From Candidatus Rhodobacter oscarellae (GTDB lineage Bacteria; Pseudomonadota; Alphaproteobacteria; Rhodobacterales; Rhodobacteraceae), in the NCBI RefSeq assembly GCF_001078595.1, contig NZ_LFTY01000002.1, forward strand, positions 792,124-856,123: a stretch of 64,000 nucleotides of DNA. The letters run 5' to 3'. The stretch's first letter is position 1. The number at the start of each line of letters is the position of its first letter. A program made the translations under genes and the position numbers. Below, piece by piece: positions 16,199 through 26,863 of the stretch. The notes below the pieces were generated by a model that saw only the letters and a program-made list of their open reading frames with translations, was not told the origin of the DNA and did no database searches.

Positions 16199-17247
16199 TG
16201 GGCGCGATAGAGCTAAGGGCCGTCGAGAAGTGGTTCGACGAGCTGCAAGTGATTAAAGGGATCGACCTGGACATCAAGGACGGCGAGTTCATCATCTTCG
16301 TCGGCCCCTCGGGCTGCGGCAAGTCGACCTTGCTGCGGATGATCGGCGGGCTCGAGGAGACCTCGCGCGGGGCGATCGTGCTGGACGGCACGGATGTGAC
16401 CGACCAGCCGCCCAGCAAGCGCGGGCTGTCGATGGTGTTCCAAAGCTACGCGCTCTATCCGCATATGTCGGTGCGCGACAATATGGGGTTCTCGCTGAAG
16501 ACCGCCGGGGCGCCCAAGGCCGAGATCGCCGAGAAGGTGAATGAGGCGGCGCGGGTCCTCAAGCTAGAGCCCCTGCTGGATCGCCGCCCCAAGGACATGT
16601 CCGGCGGGCAGCGCCAACGCGTCGCGATAGGCCGCTCCATCGTGCGCGCGCCCACCGCGTTCCTGTTCGACGAGCCCCTGTCGAATCTCGACGCGGCCCT
16701 GCGCGTCGAGATGCGGCTAGAGATCGCGCGGCTGCACCAGTCGCTGAAGACCACGATGATCTATGTCACCCATGACCAAGTCGAGGCGATGACCCTGGCC
16801 GACCGCATCGTGGTGCTGGACGCGGGCAGGATCGCCCAGGTCGGCACCCCGCGCGATCTCTATAACCACCCCGCCGACCTCTTCGTGGCGCAGTTCATCG
16901 GCTCGCCCAAGATGAACGTGCTGCCCTGCGGTGCGGCGGATGGGGCGTTCATGCTGCAGGGCGGCCGCGGCAGCGCCTTTGACATGGCGCGCGGCGCGCC
17001 CGCACATCTGGGCATCCGGCCCGAGCATATCGTGCTCGGTGCGGCGGGCAGCGGCAATTGCGACGGCACCGTCGAGGTGGTCGAGTATCTGGGCGCCGAC
17101 AGCTATGTGTTCGTCAATTGCGGCCCGCTTGGCGTGGTCAACGTGCGCGTAAGCGGCGCAGAAGAGCACGCCGTGGGGCAGGATGTGGGGCTGAGCTTCC
17201 CGCCCGAGCGGCTGCATTTCTTCGGCGCGGATGGCAAGGCCGTCTGA
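16198..17247 (+). CDS. Sugar ABC transporter ATP-binding protein (MalK/UgpC type)
   Basis: A 349-residue ATPase: Walker [10 protein letters not shown] (36-44), Q-loop FQSYALYPH, signature MSGGQRQR (134-141), Walker B FLFDEP (about 155-160) and switch His in YVTHDQ, then a C-terminal TOBE/OB regulatory domain of about 110 residues containing LGIRPEHI. The ATG overlaps the glycosidase stop by one base (TGATG). It energises the two permeases just upstream. The signature begins with Met instead of the usual Leu, a tolerated change. This is the last gene of the operon; paired palindromes follow 64 bases later. Confidence 0.95.
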   Translation: MGAIELRAVEKWFDELQVIKGIDLDIKDGEFIIFVGPSGCGKSTLLRMIGGLEETSRGAIVLDGTDVTDQPPSKRGLSMVFQSYALYPHMSVRDNMGFSLKTAGAPKAEIAEKVNEAARVLKLEPLLDRRPKDMSGGQRQRVAIGRSIVRAPTAFLFDEPLSNLDAALRVEMRLEIARLHQSLKTTMIYVTHDQVEAMTLADRIVVLDAGRIAQVGTPRDLYNHPADLFVAQFIGSPKMNVLPCGAADGAFMLQGGRGSAFDMARGAPAHLGIRPEHIVLGAAGSGNCDGTVEVVEYLGADSYVFVNCGPLGVVNVRVSGAEEHAVGQDVGLSFPPERLHFFGADGKAV

Positions 17248-17310
17248 TCCGCGCGTACTGGGCGGTCTTGCGGGCGTAATCGTTGGCGTGGAGCGGACAT
17301 TGGCAGGTGG

Positions 17311-17353
17311 CAATTTTCTTGCAAGAAAATTGCGAAACTCTTGCAAGAGTTTC
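17311..17353. repeat. Paired palindrome element 3
   Basis: A 22-base perfect palindrome (arm CAATTTTCTT around GC, 17311-17332) and GAAACTCTTGCAAGAGTTTC (17334-17353). They lie in the 255-base gap between the convergent ATPase and dcd genes. The arms differ from elements 1, 2 and 5 yet remain fully self-complementary. Confidence 0.88.
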
Positions 17354-17410
17354 TTTGGCGCGACACGAGATGTTCCTTCTAGCGCGACCTCTTGCCCGTT
17401 TGCGGGCCCA

Positions 17411-17453
17411 ACTTTCCTTGGAAGGAAAGTGCAAATCTCTTGCAAGAGATTTG
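17411..17453. repeat. Paired palindrome element 4
   Basis: ACTTTCCTT/AAGGAAAGT around GG (17411-17430) and a 22-base perfect palindrome with arm CAAATCTCTT around GC (17432-17453), followed by GCCCGTCCA. This is the second pair in the same convergent gap, 57 bases after element 3. Confidence 0.88.
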
Positions 17454-17502
17454 GCCCGTCCAAAGGCCCGCTCAGGCCCAAACAGGCCCAACTCAAACGC
17501 GC

Positions 17503-18579
17503 CTAACCCTTGAAATGTTTCGCCAGCTTCAGCCCCTGGCCTTGATAGTTCGACTTGATCTCTCGCCCATAAAGCGCGCGGGGGCGCTGCGACATGCGCT
17601 CGTAGACCAGCCGCCCAACGACCTGGCCGTGCTCCAGCACGAACGGCGCCTCGTGGCAGCGCACCTCGAGCACCCCGCGCGAGCCGGCCCCTCCTGCGCC
17701 ATCCCAGCCAAAGCCCGGATCGAAGAAGCCCGCGTAATGCACGCGGAACTCGCCCACCATGGCTAGATAGGGGGCCATCTCGGCGGCGCAGTCGGGGGGG
17801 ATGCAGATCGCCTCGCGGCTCATCAGGATGTAGAACGCGCCGGGGTCCAGGATGATGCGCCCGTCGCTGGTGCGCACCTCCTCCCAGTAGTCGGCGGGCG
17901 GGTAATGCCCCACCCGGGCGAGATCCACCACGCCGGTATGGCGCTTGGCGCGGTAGCCCACCAGGTCGCCGTCCCGCGGCCTCAGATCCACCGAAAAGCC
18001 CAGCCCGTCCGAGATCACCGGATCGCCGTCCACGATCGGCGTCTGCGCATGCACCGCGCGCAATTCGCCATCGTCTAGGAAGGTGCGCCCCTGGCGGAAA
18101 ATGATCTGCGTCAGCAACTGCCCCGGTTGCGCCACGACCGAGAAGCTCTGCGGGCAGATCTCGGCAAATAGCGGCCCCTCATAGCCGTCCGCCACGCGAT
18201 CGAATTCTATGCCCTGGTCGGTGATCACGCGGGTCATCAGGTCGAGCCGCCCGGTGGAGCTCTTGGCCGAGGCCGCGGCGGTCATGCCAGCGGGCAGGGC
18301 GAGCCGCTCCATCAGCGGCACCACATAGACACAGCCCTTCTCCAGCACCGCGCCGGTCCCAAGCGGGATCTCGTGCATCGTCAACTCGTCCAGCCGCTCC
18401 GCGACGCTGCGACCGGCGCCGGGAAGGAACGAGGCGCGCACCCGGTAGGCGCGGTCGCCCAGGCGCAGGTCAAGCGAGGCTGGTTGCACCTGCTCCGGCA
18501 GGATCGGTTCGGTCGCGCCAATGGCGCCGCCCTGGATAAGCGCCTCGATCTGGCTGTCAGCCAAAACGCCGTTTTGCAT
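17503..18579 (-). CDS. dcd: 2'-deoxycytidine 5'-triphosphate deaminase, double-domain form
   Basis: A 358-residue protein that deaminates dCTP to dUTP for thymidylate synthesis. The dCTP-deaminase/dUTPase fold appears twice: QPASLDLRLGDRAYR (33-47) with SAKSSTGRLD (104-113), and a second half with SVDLRPRDGDLVGYRAK, VGEFRVHYAGFFDPGFGW and GRLVYERM. Single-domain E. coli Dcd has 193 residues, so this is the tandem-fused version found in alphaproteobacteria. The chosen start (MQNGVLADSQ) follows AAGGGGACATC; a longer in-frame opening to 18705 has low-complexity sequence and no better ribosome-binding site. The gene is convergent with the sugar ABC operon. Confidence 0.9.
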   Translation of the reverse strand: MQNGVLADSQIEALIQGGAIGATEPILPEQVQPASLDLRLGDRAYRVRASFLPGAGRSVAERLDELTMHEIPLGTGAVLEKGCVYVVPLMERLALPAGMTAAASAKSSTGRLDLMTRVITDQGIEFDRVADGYEGPLFAEICPQSFSVVAQPGQLLTQIIFRQGRTFLDDGELRAVHAQTPIVDGDPVISDGLGFSVDLRPRDGDLVGYRAKRHTGVVDLARVGHYPPADYWEEVRTSDGRIILDPGAFYILMSREAICIPPDCAAEMAPYLAMVGEFRVHYAGFFDPGFGWDGAGGAGSRGVLEVRCHEAPFVLEHGQVVGRLVYERMSQRPRALYGREIKSNYQGQGLKLAKHFKG

Positions 18580-18864
18580 GATGTCCCCTTGTTGTTGCGC
18601 GCAAGAAAGCATTTGCGGCCCGAAAGTGCCATCCCCGGTTTTCGGTGGTCTTTGTAGCCCTTGCCGCCCTTGCCGCACCTGCAGCCCCGGCAAGCCTTGC
18701 GGCATGTTGACGGCGTCCTGGCGGCGTCGGTTTGCTGGAAAACTCGGGAGTGTTTACGACGCATTAGCCGAATCAGAAGAATAATTAGGGTGGGTGGAGG
18801 CGGTATCAACGCAAAAATCTCGCGAATTCACCGCGCCCTGGGGTGCTGCGTTTCTTTGATGAAT

Positions 18865-18941
18865 TGGTCGGGCTAGCAGGACTTGAACCTGCGACCTTCC
18901 GTCCCCCAGACGGACGCGCTACCAGACTGCGCCATAGCCCG
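18865..18941 (-). tRNA. tRNA-Pro (anticodon GGG)
   Basis: On the minus strand a full cloverleaf folds: acceptor CGGGCTA/TAGCCCG, D arm GCGC-AGTCTGGTA-GCGC, anticodon stem TCCGT/ACGGA with loop CTGGGGG (anticodon GGG), T arm GCAGG-TTCAAGT-CCTGC, discriminator A, and a genomically encoded CCA (18865-18867). Proline tRNAs typically have the AGTCTGGTA D-loop seen here. It lies downstream of the merR-like gene, a common order in this family. Confidence 0.96.
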
Positions 18942-19154
18942 AACAGCCGCCCTTTTACCCGATATGTTCGGCGGGGCAAGGGCGGAAACGCGCTACTTGG
19001 TCGGCAATAGCGGGAAATGTCCCGGCGAATGGATCGACACAGACATTTCAATCCCGATGCTGCCGGAGGCAGCGCTCAGGCAACGCACGCAATTCCATGG
19101 ACAAGTTGGCCCGTCACGAAGATCATTCCCATGCAGCGTGCCAAGTGGGGCGCG

Positions 19155-20132
<978 letters not shown>

Positions 20133-20144
20133 GTTGTCAAGGCC

Positions 20145-20447
20145 TTAGGATTTGTTCCCCTTGGCGACGCGATCCTTCATAAGATGGGACGGTCGGAAGG
20201 TCAGCACCCGGCGCGGCGAGATGGGCACCTCTTCGCCGGTCTTGGGGTTGCGCCCCACGCGGGCGGATTTATCGCGCACCGAGAAGGTCCCAAAGGAAGA
20301 GATTTTGACCGTCTCGCCAGCGACCAGAGCATCGGAGACATGGCTCAGAACGCTCTCTACCAGCTGCGCGCTTTCGTTGCGCGAAAGTCCCACCTCGCGA
20401 AACACAGATTCGCTTAGATCCATCCGCGTTAAAGTCTTGTCGCTCAT
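20145..20447 (-). CDS. ihfA: Integration host factor subunit alpha
   Basis: At 100 residues this is a full-length member of the HU/IHF family. [40 protein letters not shown] carries the beta-arm that inserts in the minor groove and the Pro that kinks DNA. IHF bends DNA at specific sites for recombination, replication and transcription. IhfA, not IhfB or HU, is indicated by the [16 protein letters not shown] start and by the neighbours fabH and merR, the usual ihfA context. The preceding fabH stops 90 bases upstream across an A/T-rich gap that may hold its own promoter. Confidence 0.95.
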   Translation of the reverse strand: MSDKTLTRMDLSESVFREVGLSRNESAQLVESVLSHVSDALVAGETVKISSFGTFSVRDKSARVGRNPKTGEEVPISPRRVLTFRPSHLMKDRVAKGNKS

Positions 20448-20537
20448 GCCATCCCCCTAATGATATTGCTGAAGCTTAGGGGGGTCGGAAATTAAATGTC
20501 AATATCAATGGCTTGGCGAGGCGCCTGAATGTGGAAT

Positions 20538-21509
20538 TTACCAGCGTAAAACCACCGATCCCCAGGCCAGCCCGCCGCCGATCGCCTCGGTGACCAGCAG
20601 ATCGCCCTGTTTGATGCGCCCCTCGGCGCTGCCAACGGAGAGGGCGAGGGGAATCGATGCCGCCGAGGTGTTGCCGTGATCTTGCACGGTCACGATGACG
20701 CGATCCATCGGGTGGTTCAGCTTCTTGGCGGTGGCGGTGATGATCCGCAGGTTCGCCTGATGCGGCACGATCCAGTCGATGTCGTCATGGCCCAGCCCGG
20801 CGCGGGCCAGGGCGGTCTCGGCGGTCTTGGCCAGCTTCTCGACCGCGTGGCGGAAGACCTCCTTGCCCTGCATGCGCAGATGGCCGGTGCTCTGGGTCGA
20901 GACGCCGCCATCCACGTAAAGGATGTCGCGATGCCGCCCGTCCGAGTTCAGATCCGTGGCCAGGATGCCGCGGTCGGCGCTGCTGCCCTGGCCTTCCTGC
21001 GCCTCTAGGATCAGCGCGCCCGCGCCGTCGCCAAACAGCACGCATGTGGTGCGGTCCGACCAGTCCATGATCCGGCTAAAGGTCTCGGCCCCGATCACCA
21101 GGATGCGCTCCGCCTGGCCAGAGACGATCAGCGCATTGGCGTTGGTCAGCGCGTAGACGAAGCCCGCGCAGACCGCCTGCACGTCAAAGGCAAAGCCGCG
21201 GGTCATCCCCAGCGCGTGCTGCACCATGGTGGCGGCGGAGGGGAAGGTCAGATCGGCGGTCGAGGTCGCCAGCACGATGGCGTCGATGTCATCGGCCTTC
21301 AGGCCGGCGTTCTCAAGGGCCGCCTCGGCAGCGCGGCGCGCCAGATCAGAGGTCGTCTGGCCCTCCGCGGCGAAGTGGCGCTGCTCGATGCCGGTGCGGG
21401 CGCGAATCCATTCATCCGAGGTGTCGACGGAGGCTTCGAATTCGGCATTCGTGACCACACGGTCCGGCAGGTAGTGGCCCATCCCTCGGACCACGGCGCG
21501 TCTTGTCAT
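20538..21509 (-). CDS. fabH: 3-oxoacyl-ACP synthase III (FabH)
   Basis: A 323-residue condensing enzyme that joins acetyl-CoA and malonyl-ACP to start fatty-acid synthesis. The catalytic Cys is in QAVCAGF (Cys114), the His in [11 protein letters not shown] and the Asn in HGNTSAAS, in the order expected. The C-terminus [13 protein letters not shown] is typical. Its start overlaps the plsX stop by 4 bases, so the two are coupled. Confidence 0.97.
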   Translation of the reverse strand: MTRRAVVRGMGHYLPDRVVTNAEFEASVDTSDEWIRARTGIEQRHFAAEGQTTSDLARRAAEAALENAGLKADDIDAIVLATSTADLTFPSAATMVQHALGMTRGFAFDVQAVCAGFVYALTNANALIVSGQAERILVIGAETFSRIMDWSDRTTCVLFGDGAGALILEAQEGQGSSADRGILATDLNSDGRHRDILYVDGGVSTQSTGHLRMQGKEVFRHAVEKLAKTAETALARAGLGHDDIDWIVPHQANLRIITATAKKLNHPMDRVIVTVQDHGNTSAASIPLALSVGSAEGRIKQGDLLVTEAIGGGLAWGSVVLRW

Positions 21510-22621
21510 TTTGTACTTTCGGTGACTTGATCTGACGCATCTTGGCGCGCCAGTGTTACAGATGCAACTCGAGCGGCCAGGCGCTCGCTGAATTTCGATT
21601 CCGCCAGGTTCACGGAAAGCTTAATCGCCGCGGCGATGCCGGTGGCGTCCGCCGAGCCGTGGCTTTTGACCACGGTGCCGTTCAGGCCCAGGAAAACGCC
21701 GCCATTCACCCGGCGCGGGTCGATGCGCTTGCTCAGCCGCCGCAGCGAGGTGAAGGCCATCATCGCGGCGATCCGGCTTAGCGGGGTGGCCGCGAAGGCC
21801 GAGCGCAGGAACTCGCGGATCAGCCCCGCGGTGCCCTCGGCGGTCTTGAGGGCGATGTTGCCGGTGAACCCGTCGGTGACGATCACGTCGACGCGGTCCG
21901 ACGGGATGTCGCCGCCCTCGACGAAGCCCACGTAATCGAACTCGCCCGCCGGGGCGGCGGCGGCGATCAGCTCGTTGGCGACCTTCAGCTCGGCGCGGCC
22001 TTTATGCTCCTCGGTGCCGACATTCAGCAGCCCGATGCGCGGGCGCACCAGGCCCAGCCCGTTGCGGGCGTAGCTGGTGCCCATCAGGGCGTATTGCAGC
22101 AGGTCGTCCTCGTCGGCGCGGATATCGGCGCCCACATCCAGCATCACGTTGAACCCGTCCGCGTTGCGCGATGGCCAGAGGCAGGCGATGGCGGGCCGGT
22201 TGATGCCCTCCAGCTTGCGCAGGCGGATCATGCTGACCGCCATCAGCGCGCCGGTGTTGCCGCAGGAGATCGCCACCTCGGCCTCGCCATTGCGGACCGA
22301 GTCGATGGCCGACCACATCGAGGTACCCTTGCCGTGGCGCATCACATAGCTGGGCTTGGCGTCCATGGTGACGACGCTGTCGGTGCCGCGGATCTCGCAG
22401 CGCCCGGTCAGATGCTTCTTGCGCGCCACCTGGCGCTCCAGCTCGGCGGCGTCGCCATGCAGGATGAAGGCGATCCGCGGATTGCGCTGCGCTGATACGG
22501 CGCAGCCCGCGACGACAGCCGCGGGCCCAAGGTCGCCGCCCATGGCGTCGACCGAAATAACGATTGTATCAGAGCCTAGCGTAGGTGTTCGTGTCGCGGG
22601 AAGAGCGCCTTCCGCCGCCAT
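21506..22621 (-). CDS. plsX: Phosphate acyltransferase PlsX
   Basis: A 371-residue peripheral membrane enzyme that makes acyl-phosphate from acyl-ACP for phospholipid synthesis. [12 protein letters not shown] near the N-terminus, [21 protein letters not shown]-like central sequence (here [21 protein letters not shown]) and [20 protein letters not shown] near the C-terminus are diagnostic. About 20 extra N-terminal residues precede the conserved start; the true start could be a little downstream. The gene lies 24 bases after rpmF, as in most Gram-negative bacteria. Confidence 0.96.
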   Translation of the reverse strand: MAAEGALPATRTPTLGSDTIVISVDAMGGDLGPAAVVAGCAVSAQRNPRIAFILHGDAAELERQVARKKHLTGRCEIRGTDSVVTMDAKPSYVMRHGKGTSMWSAIDSVRNGEAEVAISCGNTGALMAVSMIRLRKLEGINRPAIACLWPSRNADGFNVMLDVGADIRADEDDLLQYALMGTSYARNGLGLVRPRIGLLNVGTEEHKGRAELKVANELIAAAAPAGEFDYVGFVEGGDIPSDRVDVIVTDGFTGNIALKTAEGTAGLIREFLRSAFAATPLSRIAAMMAFTSLRRLSKRIDPRRVNGGVFLGLNGTVVKSHGSADATGIAAAIKLSVNLAESKFSERLAARVASVTLARQDASDQVTESTK

Positions 22622-22645
22622 TTTCGCCCACCCCCGGGTTGCTGC

Positions 22646-22855
22646 TTACGCCGCGTCTTCCTCGTCGAGGTCGATCTCGTCATTGATCGCCACGACTTCG
22701 CGGTCGTCATAGTGGCCGCAGGCGGGACAAACGTGATGCGCGCGCTTCAGCTCGCCGCAGTTCGAACATTCCTGTGGATTGCTCGCCGAAAGACCGTCGT
22801 GGCTACGGCGGTTGTTGCGGCGGGAACGGGTAACTCTGTTCTGAGGGACAGCCAT
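22646..22855 (-). CDS. rpmF: 50S ribosomal protein L32
   Basis: A 69-residue basic protein beginning [20 protein letters not shown] with two CxxC pairs (ECSNCGELK and [10 protein letters not shown]) that could bind zinc. It heads the rpmF-plsX-fabH series. The gene usually found just upstream, the DUF177/YceD protein, is absent here; instead a 555-base non-coding gap and the end of a peptide-type ABC operon precede it. Confidence 0.97.
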   Translation of the reverse strand: MAVPQNRVTRSRRNNRRSHDGLSASNPQECSNCGELKRAHHVCPACGHYDDREVVAINDEIDLDEEDAA

Positions 22856-23410
22856 GTCTCAACCTCGGGGTTTGGAGGGCCGTCGCCCTGATGTGAATCC
22901 GTGTATCCCGCAGTTGCGGGCGAGGGCCGGAACATACTGCGATTCTGCATATACGCAAGGGTCTTTTTTGCGCGCCGCACCGAAAGCTCTATGCGGTCGC
23001 CCGCGGTGCTATTTTGGCGATCGCTGGGGCTTGGCGCAACCAAAACTCTTGCAAGAGTTTTGCCGATTTCTTCAAGAAATCGCCCCCCGCCCGGCCTGGA
23101 GCGATCGCCCCTGGGGTGAACGCCCGGTTACCGCACCGTTCGCGGGGCTCACCGCTTGCTAACCAAGCCCGCGTAAAACCCTGCCCAAGAAGCGCTTCTA
23201 TCCGCAGGGTCTCACGCCCTGCGCATTGCAATCCAGGTCCCCCAGACCACCCCCTCATTGGGTGCAGGGACGGTCCGATCAGCCTCGGGTCCGGCAAATT
23301 CCGGCCCCGGACCGCTTTGGGCGTCAGCCCACTGGAGACGTATCGGCGGCGCCGCCCCTTTAATGCACCACGCCCTCCGATGATCACAGCATGAGCGCCC
23401 GGCCCGACCG
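22856..23410. other. Long intergenic region with paired palindromes and many inverted repeats
   Basis: No convincing gene in 555 bases. The part nearest rpmF should hold its promoter. Element 5 lies at 23041-23082. From about 23105 to 23395 there are several strong inverted repeats: GCTTG/CAAGC (23152-23167), AGAAGCGCTTCT (about 23189-23200), GCAGGG/CCCTGC (23204-23222), GGTCC/GGACC-type pairs around 23284-23313 and GGCGGCGCCGCC (23344-23355). That density suggests a structured transcript, but I could not match it to tmRNA, 6S, 4.5S or RNase P RNA by motif. Confidence 0.35.
23041..23082. repeat. Paired palindrome element 5
   Basis: A 22-base perfect palindrome (arm CAAAACTCTT around GC, 23041-23062), identical to that of element 2, and CGATTTCTT-C-AAGAAATCG (23064-23082), followed by CCCCCCGCCC. 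It lies between rpmF and the peptide-type ABC operon, downstream of the latter. Confidence 0.88.
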
Positions 23411-24979
23411 TCACGCCGCTAGCCAGCCCTCTGGGATGCGCGGCGCGGCGGCGATCAGCGCGCGCGTATAGGCGTGGGCGGGCGCGCCAAAGACCTGCTC
23501 GGTCGCCCCTTCCTCCACGATGCGGCCGGCCTGCATGACCAGCACCCGGTCGGTGACCGCGCGCACGACGCTTAGGTCATGGCTAATGAAGAGGTAGCTC
23601 AGCCCAAAGCGCGCCTGCAGCTCCGCCAGCAGATCCAGGATGCGCGCGCGGATCGAGACATCCAGCGCGCTGACCGCCTCGTCGAGCACCACCAGCTTGG
23701 GCCGGATCACGATGGCGCGGGCGATGGCGATGCGCTGGCGCTGCCCGCCGGAGAACTCGTGGATGTATTTCTCGGCATCCCCCGGGGCGAGGCCAACGGC
23801 CTCCAGCGCCTCCGCCACGCGGGCGCCGATGTCGGGAACCGGGGTCAGGTGGAACGGCTCGGCCACCAGGCGGGCCACCTTGTGGCGGGGGTTGAAGGAC
23901 CCGAACGGGTCCTGGAACACGACCTGCATCTTGGCGCGCAGGGGCGGCGGCACCGCGGGGGCCGCGATCCTCTCGCCGTCCAGCCGGATCTCGCCGCCCT
24001 GCAGCGCGTCCAGCCCCAGGATGGCCCGCGTCAGCGTTGACTTGCCACAGCCGCTCTCGCCCACCAGCCCGACGCTCTCGCCCGCCCGGACGGTCAGGCT
24101 GACGCCGTCCACCGCGCGGAAGCTCTTGCGCGGGCCAAAGAGCCCGGCGCGCCCGGCGGGATAGTCCCGCACCGCGCCGCTGACCTCTAGGATCGGCGCG
24201 CTTTGCGCGCCCGCTTTCCGGTCGGGCACATGGGTGCTGTCGGCCATCAGCTTGCGCGTATAGGCGGCCTTGGGCGCCCGGAACACCGCCTCGGTCCGGC
24301 CCGCCTCGACCAGCGCGCCGTCGCGCATCACCGCCACGTGGTCGGCCACATCCGCGACCACCGCCAGGTCGTGGGTGATCAGCCAAAGCGCCATGCCGTC
24401 CTCGTCGACCAGCCCCTTGAGCAGGTCGAGGATCTGCGCCTGCGTGGTGACGTCCAGGGCGGTGGTGGGCTCGTCGGCGATCAAGAGCTTGGGCCGAAGC
24501 GCCACGGCCAGCGCGATGCAGACGCGCTGGCGCTGCCCGCCGGAGAGCTCATGCGGGAAGCGCTCCGCCCCGACCGCGCCGAGCCCGACGCGGTCCAGGC
24601 GCGCCTCCGCGACGCGCCTTGCCTCAAACCGCCCGGCCGCGCCATGGACCAGCAGGGTCTCGGCCACCTGATCGCCGATGGTCTTGAGCGGGTTCAACGC
24701 GGTCATTGGCTCTTGGAAGATCATGCCGATCTCGCGGCCGCGCAGGGCGCACATCGCGCGCTCCTTGGCCGCCAGGATCTGGCGCCCCTCAAAGGCGACC
24801 CGCCCCGAGGGCGCGGCGCCGCGCGGCAAAAGCCCCATCGCCGCCAGGGCGGTCATCGACTTGCCAGAGCCGCTCTCGCCGACCAGGCCAAACACCTCGC
24901 CCGCGCCGATATCAAAGGACACGTCCCGCAGGATCTCTGCCGCGCCGATACGCAGGGATAGCCGGTCGATACTCAGCAC
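23411..24979 (-). CDS. Peptide/nickel-type ABC transporter, fused double ATPase (DppD-DppF-like)
   Basis: A 522-residue protein with two complete ATPase units. The first has Walker [10 protein letters not shown] (about 34-42), signature LSGGQRQR and Walker B LLIADEPT. The second begins near residue 270 with Walker [10 protein letters not shown], signature FSGGQRQR and Walker [13 protein letters not shown]. The fusion replaces the separate DppD and DppF subunits. It follows the two permease genes on the same strand after about 110 bases. The usual substrate of such systems is oligopeptides, nickel or opines; nothing here narrows it. Confidence 0.93.
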   Translation of the reverse strand: MLSIDRLSLRIGAAEILRDVSFDIGAGEVFGLVGESGSGKSMTALAAMGLLPRGAAPSGRVAFEGRQILAAKERAMCALRGREIGMIFQEPMTALNPLKTIGDQVAETLLVHGAAGRFEARRVAEARLDRVGLGAVGAERFPHELSGGQRQRVCIALAVALRPKLLIADEPTTALDVTTQAQILDLLKGLVDEDGMALWLITHDLAVVADVADHVAVMRDGALVEAGRTEAVFRAPKAAYTRKLMADSTHVPDRKAGAQSAPILEVSGAVRDYPAGRAGLFGPRKSFRAVDGVSLTVRAGESVGLVGESGCGKSTLTRAILGLDALQGGEIRLDGERIAAPAVPPPLRAKMQVVFQDPFGSFNPRHKVARLVAEPFHLTPVPDIGARVAEALEAVGLAPGDAEKYIHEFSGGQRQRIAIARAIVIRPKLVVLDEAVSALDVSIRARILDLLAELQARFGLSYLFISHDLSVVRAVTDRVLVMQAGRIVEEGATEQVFGAPAHAYTRALIAAAPRIPEGWLAA

Positions 24980-25088
24980 CCGGTCCTCCCTTCTTCGGTT
25001 TGGAAATATCCCGGGGGGAGCTCGAGGGGGGCAGAGCCCCCCTCGACCTGGCGACGACGCAGTCGGCGCAAAACCTCCTCAAGACGGC

Positions 25089-25910
25089 TCACCGCAAACG
25101 CCTCAGGCGCGGGTCCAGATGGTCGCGCAGCCCGTCGCCCATCAGGTTCAGCCCCAGCACGGTCAGCACGATGGCCAGGCCGGGGAAGATCGCGATATGC
25201 GGGGCCAGCGAGATCAGGGTCTGGCTCTCGGCCAGCATGCGCCCCCAGCTCGGGGTGGGGGGCTGCGCCCCAAGGCCGACATAGCTCAGCCCCGCCTCCG
25301 CCAGGATGCCCAGCGAGAACTGGATGGTGCCCTGCACGATCAAGAGATTGGCGACATTGGGCAGGATATGCTCGACCGAGATCCGCAGCCGGCCCTTGCC
25401 GGCCACCCGCGCGGCCAGCACGTAGTCCAGCGTCCACAACGATAGCGCGCCGCCGCGGGTCACCCGCGCGAAAACGGGGATGTTGAAGATCCCGATCGCC
25501 AAGATGGCATTGAAGGCCGAGGGTCCAAACACGGCAGTGATCAGGATCGCGATCACCAGCGAGGGGAAGGCAAAGATCAGATCGTTGCCGCGCATGATCA
25601 GCTCGTCCAGCCAGGCGCCGCGGTGGGCCGCCGCCCAGAGCCCCAGCGGCACGCCCAGCAGGATGCCGATGCCCACCGCCACCACCGCTACGGCGATGGA
25701 GACCCGCGCGCCGACCATGAGCATCGACAGGATGTCGCGCCCGAACTGATCCGTGCCCAGCCAATGCGCCATCGTCGGCGGCTTCAGCCGGTTGGCAATC
25801 GCGATGCCGTCAATCGCATAGGGCACCCAAAGAAACGACAGCAGTGCGGCGGCGACGAAAACCGCCGTCACCGCAGCACCCAGCCAAAGCTGCCCCGGCA
25901 GGCGCCTCAT
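25089..25910 (-). CDS. Peptide-type ABC transporter permease (DppC-like)
   Basis: A 273-residue inner-membrane permease. HWLGTDQFGRDILSMLMVGARVSI is the DppC hallmark after the first helix; the ATPase-contact loop lies near VLAARVAGKGRLRISVEHILPN, and GLSYVGLGAQPPTPSWGRML is typical near the C-terminus. The ATG at 25910 overlaps the DppB-like gene by 4 bases. A longer open frame exists but runs through the DppB-like gene in another frame. Confidence 0.94.
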   Translation of the reverse strand: MRRLPGQLWLGAAVTAVFVAAALLSFLWVPYAIDGIAIANRLKPPTMAHWLGTDQFGRDILSMLMVGARVSIAVAVVAVGIGILLGVPLGLWAAAHRGAWLDELIMRGNDLIFAFPSLVIAILITAVFGPSAFNAILAIGIFNIPVFARVTRGGALSLWTLDYVLAARVAGKGRLRISVEHILPNVANLLIVQGTIQFSLGILAEAGLSYVGLGAQPPTPSWGRMLAESQTLISLAPHIAIFPGLAIVLTVLGLNLMGDGLRDHLDPRLRRLR

Positions 25911-26863
25911 CGCGCGCCCCCGCCGCGCCGCAGGCGCGGGTCGATGGCCGCATAGGCGATGTCCACCAGGAAGGTCACCAGGATCACCGCGAAGACCAGC
26001 AGCATCACCACGGATTCGACCACCACCAGGTCGCGCTGCGTGATGCCCTGAAAGATCAGCCGCCCCAGCCCGGGCAGGAAGAACACGTTCTCGATGATGA
26101 TCGCGCCGGCCAGCAGGAACGAGAATTGCAGCCCGATAATGGTCATCACCGGGATCAGCGCGTTGCGCAGCGCGTGCCGAACGATGGCCTGGCGCTGGCT
26201 CAGCCCCTTGGCGCGGGCGGTGCGGATGTAATCCTGGCCCAGGGTCTCGATGAGGCTCGAGCGCATCACCCGCGCCAGGATCGAGGCCTGGGGCAAGGCA
26301 AGCGCCACCGCCGGCAGGGTCAGCGCCTTGATCCCCGGCCAGAGCCCCGCCTCCCAGCCCGGGAAGCCCCCGGCCGAGAACCAACGCAGCGAGATCGCGA
26401 AGACCAGCACCAAGAGCATGGCGAACCAGAAGTTGGGGATCGCGATGCCCAGCTGGGTGGCCCCCATGATGCCGTAATCAGCCGGGCCGCCGCGGCGCGC
26501 CGCGGCGATCACGCCCACCGGGATGGCGATCAGCGTGGACAAAAGCAGCGCGTAAAGCGTCAGCGGCAGCGACACCCAGAGCCGCGCGCCCACCAGCTCG
26601 GCCACCGGCACGCGGTAGGTGTAGCTGGTGCCGAAATCCCCTACGAACAGCCCGCCGACCCAGCTGAGGTAGCGCGCGGTCAGCGACCCATCCAGGCCAA
26701 GCTCGGCGCGCAGCGCGGCCACTGTCTCGGGGGCGGCGTTCAGGCCCAGCATGAACGAGGCCGGATCGCCGGGGATCACCTCGATCACCGCGAAGATGAC
26801 CAGGCTGGCCACAATCAGGCTAAGCGCCAGCGACCCCAGCCGCGTCAGGAAATACCGTGCCAT
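25907..26863 (-). CDS. Peptide-type ABC transporter permease (DppB-like)
   Basis: A 318-residue permease with the DppB start (MARYFLTRLGSLALSLIVASLVIFAVIEVIPGDPA), the extracytoplasmic segment holding LGLDGSLTARYLSWVGGLFVGDFGTSY and the coupling loop near DYIRTARAKGLSQRQAIVRHALRNALIPV. Its first 44 bases overlap the end of the DUF900 hydrolase gene in a different frame. No substrate-binding protein gene is next to this operon, which is unusual. Confidence 0.94.
   Translation of the reverse strand: MARYFLTRLGSLALSLIVASLVIFAVIEVIPGDPASFMLGLNAAPETVAALRAELGLDGSLTARYLSWVGGLFVGDFGTSYTYRVPVAELVGARLWVSLPLTLYALLLSTLIAIPVGVIAAARRGGPADYGIMGATQLGIAIPNFWFAMLLVLVFAISLRWFSAGGFPGWEAGLWPGIKALTLPAVALALPQASILARVMRSSLIETLGQDYIRTARAKGLSQRQAIVRHALRNALIPVMTIIGLQFSFLLAGAIIIENVFFLPGLGRLIFQGITQRDLVVVESVVMLLVFAVILVTFLVDIAYAAIDPRLRRGGGAR

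Noticed and set aside
23150-23225. tRNA-like hairpins in the rpmF upstream gap
   Set aside because: Stems such as GCTTG/CAAGC and GCAGGG/CCCTGC do not assemble into a cloverleaf and no T-arm GTTCRA is present.
22989-23414. Minus-strand open frame of 141 codons in the rpmF upstream gap
   Set aside because: Arg/Gly-rich, reads through both hairpins of element 5 and shows no ribosome-binding site. More likely a chance frame over structured non-coding DNA, though a search would be worthwhile.
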